Source of the DNA: Floccularia luteovirens
Taxonomy: Eukaryota; Basidiomycota; Agaricomycetes; Agaricales; Squamanitaceae
NCBI GenBank assembly: GCA_009739215.1
Contig: VSJF01000007.1
Span: 930,001-994,000, forward strand
Length of the DNA stretch: 64,000 nt
Direction: 5' to 3'
The number at the start of each line of letters is the position of its first letter. The first letter of the stretch is position 1. Below, in pieces: positions 25,350-37,394 of this stretch. The notes under the pieces are model-generated. The model made no database searches. It saw nothing but the letters and a program-made list of their open reading frames with translations, and was not told the DNA's origin. Made by a program: the position numbers and the translations under genes.

Positions 25350-26645
25350 TTAACTAGTCGTTCTCGGCAGTGAGTCGAGTAGCAAGCCTGATGAATCAGG
25401 TGAAATAACGACCCCATTGTTGATTTCGAAGTGGCACCAATCTCCAGAGCGCTGGGCAAGAGATTCAAAAGATCGTAGGAAAATAGAATACTCGGACCCA
25501 CTGCAGTCCTAGATCTTAATAATGTGGCCACATGGGTACTAGGGTTATATTTTCGTTCCTCGTTGATCTCCTTACGAGAAAGCCAGAGTGTAGCATCCGT
25601 CATATATGCAAACGAAGAACCTAACGCTGGTTTTCGAGCGCTAGTTGTACCAGAATTTTGAGAGATAGGTCCCGTGGCGGCAGTATCGTTGATGACCTCA
25701 TTTTTATGTTGGTATTTAACTGAACTGAAGGAGGCAGATGAGACTTACTATCACCAGCACAGAAAACGTCTGGGAGACCACACGCAACTGACGCATAAGC
25801 CCTATCATCATTGCATGGCCCTGAGAAGAGAACGCGCTTAACAGCGGACCAAAGAGAGGGGTGATAGCGTCAATCACGAGTAATCGAAGGTTGCACACCG
25901 GACTTGTGTCATCATTCTGAGAATGGGCTATTAACCATCAAGATCGTTATACTGAAATAAAAATGGCTGACATGTTCAGAATTAAATCTCTCGAGCAGGG
26001 TATATATGGTTTCAATATCAAATGCTAAACAGACTCGGAGCCTTTCCAACACTTGGGCCGGAGCCTACGACGATCAGTTCAGGAAGTCTGGATAATCAAA
26101 TCACAACATGCTGACCTGAATCCCATAAGAAGCAACTATGTGCGCTGCATTGTCAGCGGAAAATCCGCCCTTCGTGTCAACCCATAATGCGCTGTCTTTT
26201 GGATTATGAATGAGATGATGAAGCAATACATTGAGAGCAAAAACCTGTCACCATCAAATGTCAATCAAGATCAAGACTAGGCCATCTGAACAAAAACACG
26301 AACAGTTTTCCCCGAACCTCGGTCACCAGATATCTCAAGTACTTTTATTTCGAGGAATCTTCCAAGCATTTCATCAAGGGCATCAACATTAGTCAAAACT
26401 GTTGATCCTTGCTGACTATCGGATAACAAATCACTCGCGCATACAGACTTGGCAGAGCACCGTTCAGCGACTAGAGTGGTGTACCTTTTGAGGTCTTGGA
26501 AAGATACAGTCCCTGGTGGAAGGCGTTTATAGATGTCAAATGTGGAGGCAGAAAAGAGAAGATCGATTTCTGTTTTGATTCCGTGTTGTTGCAGCACTTC
26601 AAGTAGAGAAGCGGGAATTTCTGAGGCAAACAAGGCAAGACGCAT
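25350..26645 (-). CDS. RAD51 paralogue, RAD51D-like
   Basis: Six exons (26645-26304, 26244-26116, 26064-25972, 25916-25749, 25696-25502, 25451-25350) give 342 residues. A short N-terminal helical domain (L-L-E-V-L-Q-Q-H-G-I-K-T-E-I-D-L-L) precedes a RecA-type ATPase core with Walker A G-D-R-G-S-G-K-T at 107-114 and Walker B L-L-V-I-D at about 200-204. The end reads R-S-R-T-A-R-S-G-D-W-C-H-F-E-I, the usual final strand pair of RAD51 paralogues, restored by the last intron. The H-x-I-K-T-x-x-D-L-L motif near the N terminus resembles vertebrate RAD51D and fission-yeast Rdl1. Such proteins assist Rad51 filament assembly in homologous recombination. RAD51D is preferred over XRCC2/XRCC3 by N-terminal similarity only. 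Confidence 0.8.
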
Positions 26646-26953
26646 AGCGAACAACGAATGTACTGTTCATCACCTTTATAGCTGTCCACGAGTGGCAGAT
26701 TCAGCAGACGACGCCGTACAAATTTCAACTTATTATGTAAAAGTTTGTGGCTCTACATAAACCTCTGTTACAAGGTAAAATACAGGATATTACTATTTCT
26801 GTGGAAAAAGTCCCCTCCATTGCGAAACGACTTCTAAATCGAATCGTATTTCTACAATAAATTAATAATGGGTGCATAAACGGTTTTGCTGGCATTATTA
26901 CGATAAGATGTAGCTGGCAAGTCATCAGGGTGTATGCGGTCTGTAGCTGGTTT
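26646..26953. other. Short spacer between minus-strand genes
   Basis: About 300 bases hold the RAD51-paralogue promoter and the TVP38 3' region. No ORF or motif was recognised. Confidence 0.5.
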
Positions 26954-28478
26954 TTATACCATTCCGTTTTCTGCAACTGGCGTAGAAGCCAGCTTTGGCT
27001 TGGGGGCATAGATAATATTGGGATCTCCCGCATAACCAACTGCATTTCCATGCGCATCCCACTGTTGGTATGGTTGATCGTAGTGAGAATATGTTCCAAG
27101 AGGAATGTTGTAATCTGAAGGATTAGGATTGAATGCTGTCACACTAATGTTATCTGTGCCGTTGGGCAGATAATCATCCACTCGTGAAAGTTTATCTTGT
27201 CTAGACACATAGAATGAGGATTCACATAAGCAGGTGTAGTTGGGGTTGGTCACCTTGCTTTCCTGCGGTTATAAATAACCCGTGGTTTCGCCTGATTCAT
27301 TTTATGCAATATGTACCACATAGCAAGGATGGTGATTATGAGGGTGATAGCTAGAACGACGTCGCTGATGATTCGACTCTTTGGATCCGTGGTTCCTGGG
27401 ATATCGTGAAAGGTAGCCCATGAAATAAAACACAAACACTTGCCTTCATCCGACTCTTTTAAGATTACACCCAGATAAACAGTAATAAACTGTTTGGGTA
27501 AAGAAAGAATAGCAGCAATAGAAAATGTTATGATCCCCATGCCACACACAGAGAAGACGGCAGTAGTGACTGTGAAAATTTATTAATAAAATCACACATG
27601 AACATAACGATGGCACACTCACAATGACCAGGTATTGCGCTTAATCGAGCGATGAGAGCGATTTTAAAACCTCCTTCACGTACTACCATGGCTAAACAGG
27701 CATAGGGGATTTTAGTGCGCTCAAGTTTTTCCCCGCGTGCTCGGAAGCAGTATTTGAAAGCACTGTGGTGATAGTTAAGAGCTGCTTACGGGCTTGACAA
27801 GTATAGGCCTAACTTACTAGAAGTTACCAACTTCACCCAGAAAGGTTCCAGCCGCAACGATGCCGAAGCCTGCCCATAAGCCCCATACAAGGCCACAGAG
27901 AACGGCAACGACTTCGTGACCAAACAGCTAGGGGGTCGACTTTGGTACCGTATAGTTACAAGATGTGGCTTTGGAACATACTGGAGGAAAAGATATTACG
28001 AACAGGACACCTATTGGTACCAACCAACCGAATTTGAGCCTAAAATGTACATAATAATGACGTGGTTTAATATCAATGGAATAGCATGAAAAGCTTAAGT
28101 CTTACCCATGTAACCAATTAGTGACAGGGGTCAACCAATCTACAATCTGTCGATGATACACCGTGATCAAGGCGGAAATGACCACTATCACGACGAAGAG
28201 GACATAGTACCCTGAAAATCGTGTAAGCTTACTATAAAGTGATCCCGGGGCTTGATGGGTTCACATATCCATTCTTTCCGTATCCAAAACCTCCAATCGA
28301 GGAAGCCTTTCCAGTCAATTGCTCCACTTCTTAAAGCCCTTTCCTCGCTGGGTGTTGGGCTGGGCGTACGTGGCGAGGCATAATCATCATGGGTATCGTT
28401 GCTTGGTCTCAAAATTGGAGTTGAAGACAACTGGGAGGGACTCAGTGATTGTCGACGAGTCCAGAGGTCAGGGGCCAT
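26954..28478 (-). CDS. TVP38: Tvp38/TMEM64 (VTT domain) Golgi membrane protein
   Basis: Eight exons (28478-28265, 28211-28106, 28039-27982, 27927-27818, 27762-27623, 27569-27444, 27395-27254, 27200-26954) give 380 residues. A polar serine/proline-rich N terminus precedes a first membrane segment (Y-Y-V-L-F-V-V-I-V-V-I-S-A-L-I). The SNARE-associated/VTT domain follows, with F-G-H-E-V-V-A-V-L-C-G-L-V-W-G, G-T-F-L-G-E-V-G-N-F-Y and R-L-S-A-I-P-G-H-F-T-T-A-V-F-S. A last membrane helix near A-I-T-L-I-I-T-I-L-A-M-W-Y and a polar cytosolic tail end the protein. VTT proteins act in late Golgi/endosome membranes, and several relatives are lipid scramblases. The intron at 27396-27443 has a GC donor (GCAAGT) and is 48 bases without a stop. 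Confidence 0.88.
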
Positions 28479-28917
28479 TCGTAGAGTAGGCAATCAGAAC
28501 ACGAGGGGTTGCAGTTCGCTGGGACTGCGGAGAAAGCGTGGGTGTGGAAATCGGAAATGTTGTGGAGGGTTGGCTAGAAGTGATGAGTCTTCTAGTTGCA
28601 AGGCGCTGCATGTCTAAGAATAGCACAGATGATGGTCCCAGTTCCCAATCAACACAACCACGATGTTCAATGCGCACGAACTTGCTTCTGCGGTCAAAGC
28701 GAGCAGAATGCAGAATCAGCGTTCTCAACCCACCTATAAAGCCACCGACTTCGATCATTCAACTTTTCTCTCGCAAATCTTCTTGGGCTTCTACAAAACA
28801 ATGCGGCTGGCACCCCATTCCCAATTGTTAAAACAGGGTTTTTTCAGGATTAATATAAACCAATTTCCACCTATATAAACTATGTCACTGCTCTAGTACT
28901 TGGTGCGACAACCGATT
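28479..28917. promoter_or_regulatory. Divergent promoter region TVP38 / GH79
   Basis: 439 bases separate two divergent start codons. A TATATAA element at 28872-28878 lies about 40 bases before the GH79 ATG, too close for a long leader. Frames on either strand here have no ATG start linked to a domain. Confidence 0.4.
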
Positions 28918-30945
28918 ATGATTCCAACTTCTTCCATTCACCATCGAGCTGCTATTTTCTTAGCTTTAGGTGCTCTTGCATCTTGTGTCGATGTTTCCAT
29001 TCCACTGTCTCCTCCTTCAGGGGCGGCTAAACTTTCCCCCTCACTTCTCTCGTTTTCCATAGAACAGGACCGTTGGTTGGACTGGGCAGGCACAACTTCG
29101 AGGAACCAGTTCTTCTTCAACACGCTTGATAATCTGAAGCAGCTTACAGGAGCTCCTCCTCAAATTCGTATTGGAGCGGACAGCGAGGATCATACAAACT
29201 TCGATGCCAGTGTTCAGGTTAGCGTTATGTATCATAGATCCGAACCAGTTCTAAACGCAGGGCGTTCTTGCAGTCTGCTCAAACCACATTTCCCGCTATA
29301 ACCACCACGGTTCCTTATCCCGAAGCTAGTAAGATCATTGTAGGTGATGGTTACTATGCAGCGACCCAGTTTTTGCCGCCAAGTAAGCCAAAAAAAGCTT
29401 CTTACTTGGTCTGTAACTAATGGTTGTCACAGACACTCACGTCATATGGGGTTTGAACTTCGGGCAAAATAACTTGACAAATGCATTCTTAGAGGCGAGG
29501 TCGATAATGAAGGCATTTAACTCTGTCGCAGTCAAGAATGCAGGCATTGTTCTTGATGCTATCGAAATCGGTAATGAAGCCGATCTGTACAAGAACAATG
29601 GTTTGAGATCATCTTCATACAGCCCGACCCAATACGTGCCAGAGTAAGAATTCTTTATTACATATTACACGTTAAGCTCAATATTATTGATGCAGATGGG
29701 TGTCATTTGCGACAAATATATCAGCCTCTATTGGCATCACATCGTCATCCCATACCAAGTTTTGGAGTGCTTCGTTTGCAGGCTCTTCACATTCCACCAG
29801 TGGTTTCTCGCCACAAGCAATATTTAGCCAAGGTATATTGTCATCTAAACCAGGCCCTCTCATTTCTACGTAAGCTTTTTTATCCCTGGTTAGAATCACC
29901 TATCTTAGTACTGTCTTACCGTAACAGGATATCGCAACATCATTACAGCGGCTCGTTTTGCTCTGGCAGCGAAGGCCTTCTCCAAGATTTAATGACTAAA
30001 TCCACTATACGAAGCAATCTAACAAACTTCTCACCGGATATTGCTGCAACTCGTGCAAAAGGTCTAGATTACGTTTTTGGAGAGACAAACAGCTATTCAT
30101 GCCATGTATGTGTTAAAGAACGATGCATATGATATGATGTTGAAATCCTACTTTTTTCCGTTATATAGGGTGCTCCTGGAGTCAGCAACGTTGCTGGTGC
30201 GGCTTTATGGACACTTGATTATACTCTATTTGCGTGAGGATCAGTTATCAATGTTTCACGTAGGTCAGATTCTGATAGTATGAACCACAGCTCCCAGATA
30301 GGTATATCGCGGGTTTTCTTCCACGAAGGCATTGGTTATAAATACAATCTTGTACGTGTCAGAGGTTTTTTTTCTTGACGTATATATTGATCTGTCTCAA
30401 AGATCCAACCTGCTACACTAACACGCTCCATTCTTGACGGAAGCACGCTCTCATCTCCCCTGGCTCCCCACGTTCAACCTCAATATTATGCTGCTGTAAT
30501 TTTAGCAGAAGCTATTGGGACCAGCGGAAGTACAGTTGCCGTGGAGCTAAGTATAAATGACTCCCAGATATCAGGATACGCTTTTTATGAAGGAAGTCGC
30601 CTTGCCCGGGCAGTCCTGATCAACTCAAGAGCTTTCTTGAAGTCAGCTACGACAAGCAGGCCTAGTACCCATGTCGGTCTGAATTTTAGCAGCAGTCCCG
30701 CCCCTCAGTCGGCGACCGTCAAAAGGCTGGCTATAGCGTACGTATAAAACCACATATGTACCACAAAAAACCTTTCTGACTTGTGACACAGACACGCAGA
30801 CGATGACTCCGGGCTGAAATGGGGTGGGCAATCTTATGAGACCGCGGATGCGCGTGCAAGTGGCTCGGTGCAGACGGAAACCGTGTCTGTTAAAAGTGGA
30901 GTAGATATACAGGCGACTGAGGTCGTATTGTTGACCTTCTCTTGA
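28918..30945 (+). CDS. Secreted GH79 beta-glucuronidase-type glycoside hydrolase
   Basis: Nine exons (28918-29217, 29274-29382, 29433-29643, 29696-29869, 29928-30105, 30169-30233, 30279-30351, 30403-30737, 30792-30945) give 532 residues. A signal peptide is clear: basic start, then I-F-L-A-L-G-A-L-A-S-C. The catalytic domain contains E-I-G-N-E-A-D-L-Y (acid/base Glu near 185) and G-E-T-N-S-Y-S-C-H (nucleophile Glu near 317), the arrangement of GH79. A beta-rich C-terminal domain follows. Basidiomycete GH79 enzymes remove (4-O-methyl)glucuronic acid from arabinogalactan and related plant or fungal glycans. Several N-x-S/T sites fit a secreted glycoprotein. Confidence 0.88.
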
Positions 30946-31109
30946 TAGTCCTGCGTATAGCTCGTAAACAGACCATTTCATATTTTGTACATTACTATTT
31001 CAAAAAAGCCAAGACAACTTCCTTGATTCAATGATTGTGTCTAAAATGCAAAGTATTCCCACGTGACGTAGTAGAGATTTCTTCATCTCTTCTGGTCATT
31101 GCATTATAG

Positions 31110-33992
31110 ATGTCGGGCCAGTATCTCAACTCCATCACAGAAAATGCATCCCGTCTGGGAATGCGCTTGCAGGAATCATTCCTGGAAAACACTAGGGATC
31201 TCACTATCGCACGCGGGTCCGGTGCCTACCTCGATGCCTCCGATGACAAAACGAAGGATATACCCAAGCAATTGGATTCTAACAGTGATAGAGAGAAGCT
31301 GGACGCTATGAAGCGGCTTATAGCAGTGAGTTTTATATCTTCTCTGCAAATCATGACGAACTATATTGCTATTGGGGTAGCTCATTTCGAAAGGTCGCAA
31401 CGTCTCGGAATACTTCGCACAAGTGGTGAAGAACGTCGCCTCGTCAAACCTCGAAATCCGCAAGCTGGTGTATATCTACCTTCTGCGCTATGCTGAACAG
31501 GAACCAGATCTCGCACTATTATCAATTAATACTTTCCAAAAGGACCTTACGGATTCAAACCCCCTCATACGAGCGATGGCGTTGCGGGTCCTTAGTGGGA
31601 TCCGAGTTCCGATGATTGGCAGTATTGTTGTCCTTGCGATTAAGAAATGTGGAGCGGATTTTAGCCCTTATGTACGGAAAGCGGCAGCGCTGGCGGTTCC
31701 AAAGTGTAATGAGTGAGTTGAGAATTAATTCATTCATTTTCTACTCCTACTCCATTGGTACCAACATTTATCTTTACTATCTCCAACTAGATTGGATGCT
31801 AGTCACCTCCCAGCACTTATCGAAATTATTACCAATATGCTGCGTGATCGATCACCTTTGTCCATCGGCAGTGTTGTCGTAGCCTTTGAATCAGTATGTC
31901 CCACGCGTCTAGACCTGTTACATCAACACTACCGACGCCTATGCCGTATTCTCTTGGATGTCGATGAATGGGGTCAAGTAAACTTAATGAACTTATTATT
32001 GCGTTATGCACGCACCATGCTTCCCCGACCAATCATTCGTGATGGAGTGGAGGAGATAGATCCGGATGTAAAACTCTTGCTCGTATCTGTGGAACCTATT
32101 TTCCAAAGTAGAAGTCCGGCTGTGTGTACATTTACACAAATATACCGTGTATAAACTGACAATCCCCGTAGGTTGTTTTAGCTGCAGCCCGAGTAATCTA
32201 TTATGCAGCCCCACCATCATATCTCCCCAAGGTCGTTCACCCGTTACTGCGGTTACTGAATGCATCCAAGGAAGTTGAACGCGTGGTTCTTGTATATCTC
32301 CTTATTATTTCCCGTGGCGCTCCGGTGAGTACTGACATTTACATGGTTTTACTTCGCACTTGATGAGCATACTAGCAACTTTTCGCCCCACATTATGCAC
32401 GTTTCATTGTACGCACAGACGATCTACGACAAGTCAAGAAGGACAAGATTAAAATGCTACTGAATGTCCTCACCAGCGAAAACTACACTTCTATCTTACG
32501 GGAGTTCATTGTATGCACCGAAATATGTGTTTTGTCGCCAACTTAATCCCCTTGTAGGAATATTCAGATGATACCGATGACCAGATAGTATCAGAAGCCA
32601 TACAGGCAATAGGGCGATGTGCCGGCATAATCCCGGAATCAGTCCAACAATGCCTGAACTCTCTTATTTCCATGATCAAATGTCCTTATGGTGAGTTCAG
32701 TCATCAGTGAAACAGTTTTGTACACTAATTCTCTTCTTAGACTCTGTTGTCAGTAGCGTTGTGCTTGTGCTCAAGCGCATTGTTCAGACCCAGATATCAC
32801 ATCCAAATGCTGCATTTTCCAGCTCTTCACAATCACCCCTATCAATCATTGCAAATCTAGCCCGTCGCATAGATGATATAAAACATGCCCAAGCGCGTGC
32901 TTGCGTAATGTGGTTGGTGGGTCAATATGCTGCGTCAGATGAAAAAGGAAAAGGACCAGAAGGTGTTGCTGAATGGGCTCCGGATGTTCTCAGAAAAGCT
33001 GCAAAGACTTTTGGACAAGAGGTACACAAATTCAGTTGCGTGACGGATGGGTATTGAAATTGTTGTGCAGGCACTGGTCGTCAAATTACAAATTGTGACA
33101 ATGGCAGCCAAATTGTTTGTCTTGTCTCCAACGGACAAATCACTAACCCTATTGAGCCGATACATCTTTTCTTTGGCACGATATGACTTGAACTATGATG
33201 TAAGGGATCGTGCGAGGATGATGACATCTCTACTAGCAGGCGTAGCACCTGCGTCAATGGACTCCAGTGATGAACCAGAGGAACGCAGCGGTGTCGTTCT
33301 GCGAAGGGAGCAAGTCCGATTGGTACTATTCTCTGGCAAGTCTACAGTTTCAGACGACGAGCCAAGTCATTTCGGTGCGTTTGATGGGAAATTGTAATTA
33401 CGGATGTTTTGATTTGAATATTTTTACAGATGCAAACCAGGCCATGATTGGTTCGTTGAGTGTGATCACAGGAAAATCCATGACAATGGACAATGTCTTA
33501 CCTGACTGGATGGAAAATGGAGTGGAGTCACGCTTACGGGACAATGTAGAGGATGAGAAACCAGTTGTTGCAGCCCCAGTTGCCCTTTCTTCGGCCCAAC
33601 AAGCACGAAGTCGGGGACCTGCGACACCGGTCGTGCTCACACCAATTGGTGGATCCAGACCAGAATCTAGGAATGAGAACAAACCAACTAAAGGTCCATG
33701 GAAAGATCTGGATGAGTTTTATCAGGACACAGAAGAAGCTGAGGATGATGATGAGAGTGAGGAGGAGAGTGGGGAAGATGAGGAGGAGAGTGACAAAGAC
33801 GAAGATGAGGATGATGAGGATGAAGGTGATGAAGATGAAGGCGAAGGTGAAGAAGAAAGTGAAGAGGAGCAAGAGCAGAGTAATGGCGAGAAGGATAGAT
33901 TGAAGGAGAAAAAAAGGGGAAGTGGAGACGGAATTGAGACACGGTTCGAGATTGAAAGCAGTCCATGGCAGAGTGGTTCATACAAGACATGA
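31110..33992 (+). CDS. APL6: AP-3 adaptor complex subunit beta
   Basis: Nine exons (31110-31325, 31381-31712, 31791-32121, 32172-32324, 32376-32510, 32558-32690, 32741-33021, 33071-33374, 33430-33992) give 815 residues. The adaptin trunk is recognisable by [36 protein letters not shown] and [13 protein letters not shown]. It continues as HEAT-like helices. The tail contains L-P-D-W and then a strongly acidic run of Asp, Glu and Ser (bases about 33730-33885), the hinge typical of AP-3 beta (yeast Apl6). AP-3 buds vesicles from Golgi/endosomes to the vacuole. No C-terminal ear is present, as in other fungal forms. The frame is kept through all joins. Confidence 0.92.
33730..33885 (+). repeat. 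GA-rich low-complexity tract encoding an acidic hinge
   Basis: Runs of GAG, GAT and GAA codons within the AP-3 beta gene encode a nearly pure Asp/Glu/Ser stretch. The pyrimidine-rich complement produces false serine/leucine frames on the minus strand. Confidence 0.8.
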
Positions 33993-34109
33993 CATTACAT
34001 CACTATCCATATATAGCAGGTGTTTAACCTTATCTAGTCATAATGGAGCCACATATAAAGTGAACCAAGGCAACGCCTCAAAGTCTCATCTCTCTTTCTT
34101 TTCTACCTC

Positions 34110-35219
34110 ATGTCCTCACAAGACCAAGACAGCCAACTCCAGTCCCCCCAAGGCTTTTCTCAGCCCAGTGATTATCATCCTCCCCCAGTTACTGATAACA
34201 GTGTTCCTAAGAATGAATTCACATTCTTAGGTTCCACAAAACGTGAGCGCCTTGAGAACGGAAACGACGTTCATCTACATCCGAGCGGCTCTGAGGGTTG
34301 GCTCCCAATCAACAATACCTCCGAGCCACAGTCTCAGGACCTCAAACAGTCTATCCGCAAGTCTCCGCGCAAGCAAGATGTATCCCCAGTTGCCCAAAAC
34401 GGCACAGCGAACGAAGCAGGGCTTGAGCAGCCCATCCCCACCAGTCCGCGTGCAACTAATGGGCGTTCCGGATCCTTAGCACGCTCTGGGTCCAAACGTA
34501 GCGTATTCACCAGTAACGAAGGACAGCCAGTCGAAGGTTCCGCATTCATACATGGTGCAGGCACTGTCGGCCCACAAACTGCTGTTATTCGTGATCAGAG
34601 TCTTCGTGACCGTGCAATAGCCGCTGATGACTCCTTGACGCCGAAGCAAAGATCACGTATCGAAAAACTAGAAGGTCTGCGAAATTCCCTTACTTCCTAC
34701 AAACATCTAATGGAGCTCTCCGTTAGTTAAAAACAGCAAGAAGATATCAGTCATCATCAAACAAGAAGGAAAGGTGGAGAAACAAGCTTTAACAGTTGCT
34801 ATACAAGAACTCGCAGAATTGCACAAGATGCAGAAGACTGCGATTAAAGTGAGTGCCTTACGTCGTAGTTGAGAAACTTGGCACCTATTCTTATTATGCA
34901 TTCCAATATGTATATAATTTAGAATGAGGCGAAAGCGCAGGCAAATCACGCTAGAATACTAGCGGATTTGAAGAAACACGAGGCTGCGTTTATAGCTGCA
35001 AAAACCAGGTTTGAGACAGCACAGGCGCGTATCAACGCAGAAGCAGAAGCAGTAGATGCGATCAGGCAGAGCGCGGTGGATGCAACCGAACGTATGCAGG
35101 AAAAGAGCCGGGAAATTGACAGTCTGCGAGCAATGCTGAGCGTTGATGACCGTGAGAGAGAGGTGAAGTTACACGAACTCAAGGGGGGGAAGAGTCGATC
35201 AAATTCGATGTGGAGATGA
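34110..35219 (+). CDS. Uncharacterised coiled-coil protein
   Basis: Three exons (34110-34674, 34727-34848, 34923-35219) give 327 residues. The N-terminal half is disordered, rich in serine, proline and glutamine, with S-P-R-K and S-P-R-A motifs that could be proline-directed phosphorylation sites. From T-P-K-Q-R-S-R-I-E-K-L-E onward the protein is a continuous charged helix with alanine-rich heptads, ending with K-G-G-K-S-R-S-N-S-M-W-R. No catalytic domain is visible and I do not assign a function. It follows AP-3 beta by 118 bases on the same strand. Confidence 0.75.
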
Positions 35220-35544
35220 GGCAGTACTGTAATAATCTTAGCATAATGCTCATTCATACTTTCACTCTCATTGGAACTGTAGCAGCTAGTCATTCACGTT
35301 CTTACTTGCTTTGTTGCGATGCAAAAATTAATGGATCATGTGTTGTTCACGTGGCCTGTACATCGGCCCGTATACACTTCATCTCCTCTTCGTCTGCATC
35401 GACGGCCCGCATTCTTGACTTCCGTCCCTCATGACAGGATTGTCAACATAGCACCCTATCCAGCAGAAGCATACTTATACGCCAAATGCCTCTTTCATTT
35501 TTTAGCCTCATAGTCAACCAGCGAAACTCAACTCAAGCTGAACG
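35220..35544. other. Intergenic spacer upstream of pectin methylesterase
   Basis: No ORF with support and no clear TATA element. The region should carry the promoter of the pectin methylesterase gene. Confidence 0.5.
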
Positions 35545-37256
35545 ATGTTTCTTCAATTCCATTCCGTTATTAGAGCGCTTGTGGTCCTCTTACTATTTTG
35601 CGGCAGGAACCTATATGTCGATGCATTCTCGCCAGAATTCCTCACATGCCAAGTTCAACCACCTGTGCACGTTTCGCCTCTAACTAAGTGTCCACCTGGG
35701 ACAATTTTTGTCTCTCAAGAGAAAAATAATCCTTTCGCACATTTTAAAAGTGTGCAAAGTGCAATTGAGTCACTGTGTGTATTTTCCCCCCACCTAACAG
35801 TCCCTTTAATTACGTAACAATTGCAGTCCAGATACAGGAAAACGCGCGACAATTCTGATTGCGGCAGGTGAATACCACGAGACAGTGAACATAACACGCA
35901 CTGGGCCCATCACTCTCCTTGTTTGTATCCTTATTTCAACCTCCGTAGTCTTTCTAACTCCAGAAGAAAAGGGTCAACTCCCCCAATCTGCTCTCGCGGC
36001 CTCTCACCGCGTTTCCACTGCACCCCTGAATAATAGCAATCTTGTGACGATTTGGGATAATCAATTTGTGCACACTGGAATGGATGATGCGCAGTCCGCC
36101 GTACTACTTGTCGCACCCTCTTTTGCTGCATCTTTGATTGGAGCTGGTCCTACAGGCGCCCCCCTCCAACCGCTGTTTGGCACTACGGATTTTCGCGCAT
36201 ATAATATTAATTTCGAAAACCGAGCAGTACGTCCTTGATAGTTTTCTGTGAGACTCCATCGTCGAGACTCATTCCTGCTTTCATTAGGCCAATTTCTCTA
36301 TCTCTCAGGCACTGGTCACTGATATCTCTTATGCCAATGCTTCGTTCTACGGTTGCACTTTTGCAAGTTATCAAGATACATGGTATACGGGTCGTAATGC
36401 TAGTACGTACGTTGTGGACAGCGTGATTTTTGGTCAAACAGACTGTGAGTTGGATGATCTGTATTCCTCATTGATTTTCTCACAGTGATTCGTTATCAGA
36501 TCTATTTGGTTTTGGCACAGCGTACGCATACTTTCCATGTTTTTGCTTAACGGACGCATAATCATTTGGTAACAGGTGGTTCCAAAACGTTGTCCTCGCT
36601 AACCGTGCATGTGGAGGCGGAATTGTAGCTTGGAAAGGCACGAACATCACCGATGCACCTGGAAATAGATACGGCGCATATATTGCAGATTCGCAAGTAA
36701 TAAGGGTGGGTATGCGCTCTGACTTAGGCCCAGAGCAAATTTTCTGACACTCATCTTATTAGTCTCCGGATGCGAATTCAACGACCGTAACTGATCAACG
36801 TTGTTTCCTTGGTACGAAACTTGACATCCTAATTGAAGCTACTAAACATACTCGTAACTTTGATAGGTCGGCCTTGGAATGATCTAGCCACCACCGTCTT
36901 CCTGCGCACATTCATGGATGGAAGTATCCGACCAGCAGGGTGGACTCCTTTTGGCGGTGACAGGTAGGTTGAAGTTGCCTTTATTATTTATAACCAGATT
37001 GTCCTGAGTTTCTTGGCAGAACTGTCATCCTCAACACCACCTTTTACGCAGAGTTTGATTCAACAGGTAAACAAACTATCGGATGATTTCGTAAAAGATT
37101 TAACATTAATGTGCGAGACTACTAGGTCCCGGAGGAAACACTTCGGCACGCATACCATTGGAGCATATACTCACGCAAAAGGAAGCAGGGGACTTTACAG
37201 TCGATAAAGTTTTTTTGGAACATCCGAGATGGATAGACTTTGATTATGTCTTCTAA
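35545..37256 (+). CDS. Secreted pectin methylesterase (CE8)
   Basis: Ten exons (35545-35774, 35827-35920, 35972-36226, 36288-36444, 36500-36521, 36576-36705, 36763-36811, 36867-36963, 37020-37066, 37126-37256) give 403 residues. A signal peptide (V-L-L-L-F-C-G-R-N-L-Y-V-D-A) begins the protein. CE8 landmarks in order are A-G-E-Y-H-E, Q-A-L-V, Y-Q-D-T-W (Asp near 223), T-D-Y-L-F-G-F-G (Asp near 245) and F-L-G-R-P-W. The two aspartates are the catalytic pair of pectinesterases. The enzyme removes methyl esters from homogalacturonan in plant walls. The second motif has Trp where most enzymes have Leu, and the third reads D-Y-L-F-G rather than D-F-I-F-G; both are mild variations. Confidence 0.9.
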
Positions 37257-37394
37257 TGAGGATCGCAATTATGTCATAAAACTCAATGCTCGTAATACTT
37301 TCATATGATTCAAAATATATCATATTCTGAACTAGAGTCTTACGAATATATTATCGATAAGTCATAGTTTCGCGTCAGGAGAGGGACCATGGGG

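Noticed and set aside
28468..28758. Upstream open frame that might extend TVP38
   Set aside because: It is in a different frame from the TVP38 first exon and no intron joins them cleanly.
33534..33990. Minus-strand Ser/Phe/His-rich frames opposite the AP-3 beta tail
   Set aside because: They are complements of the acidic GA-rich codons and have no independent features.
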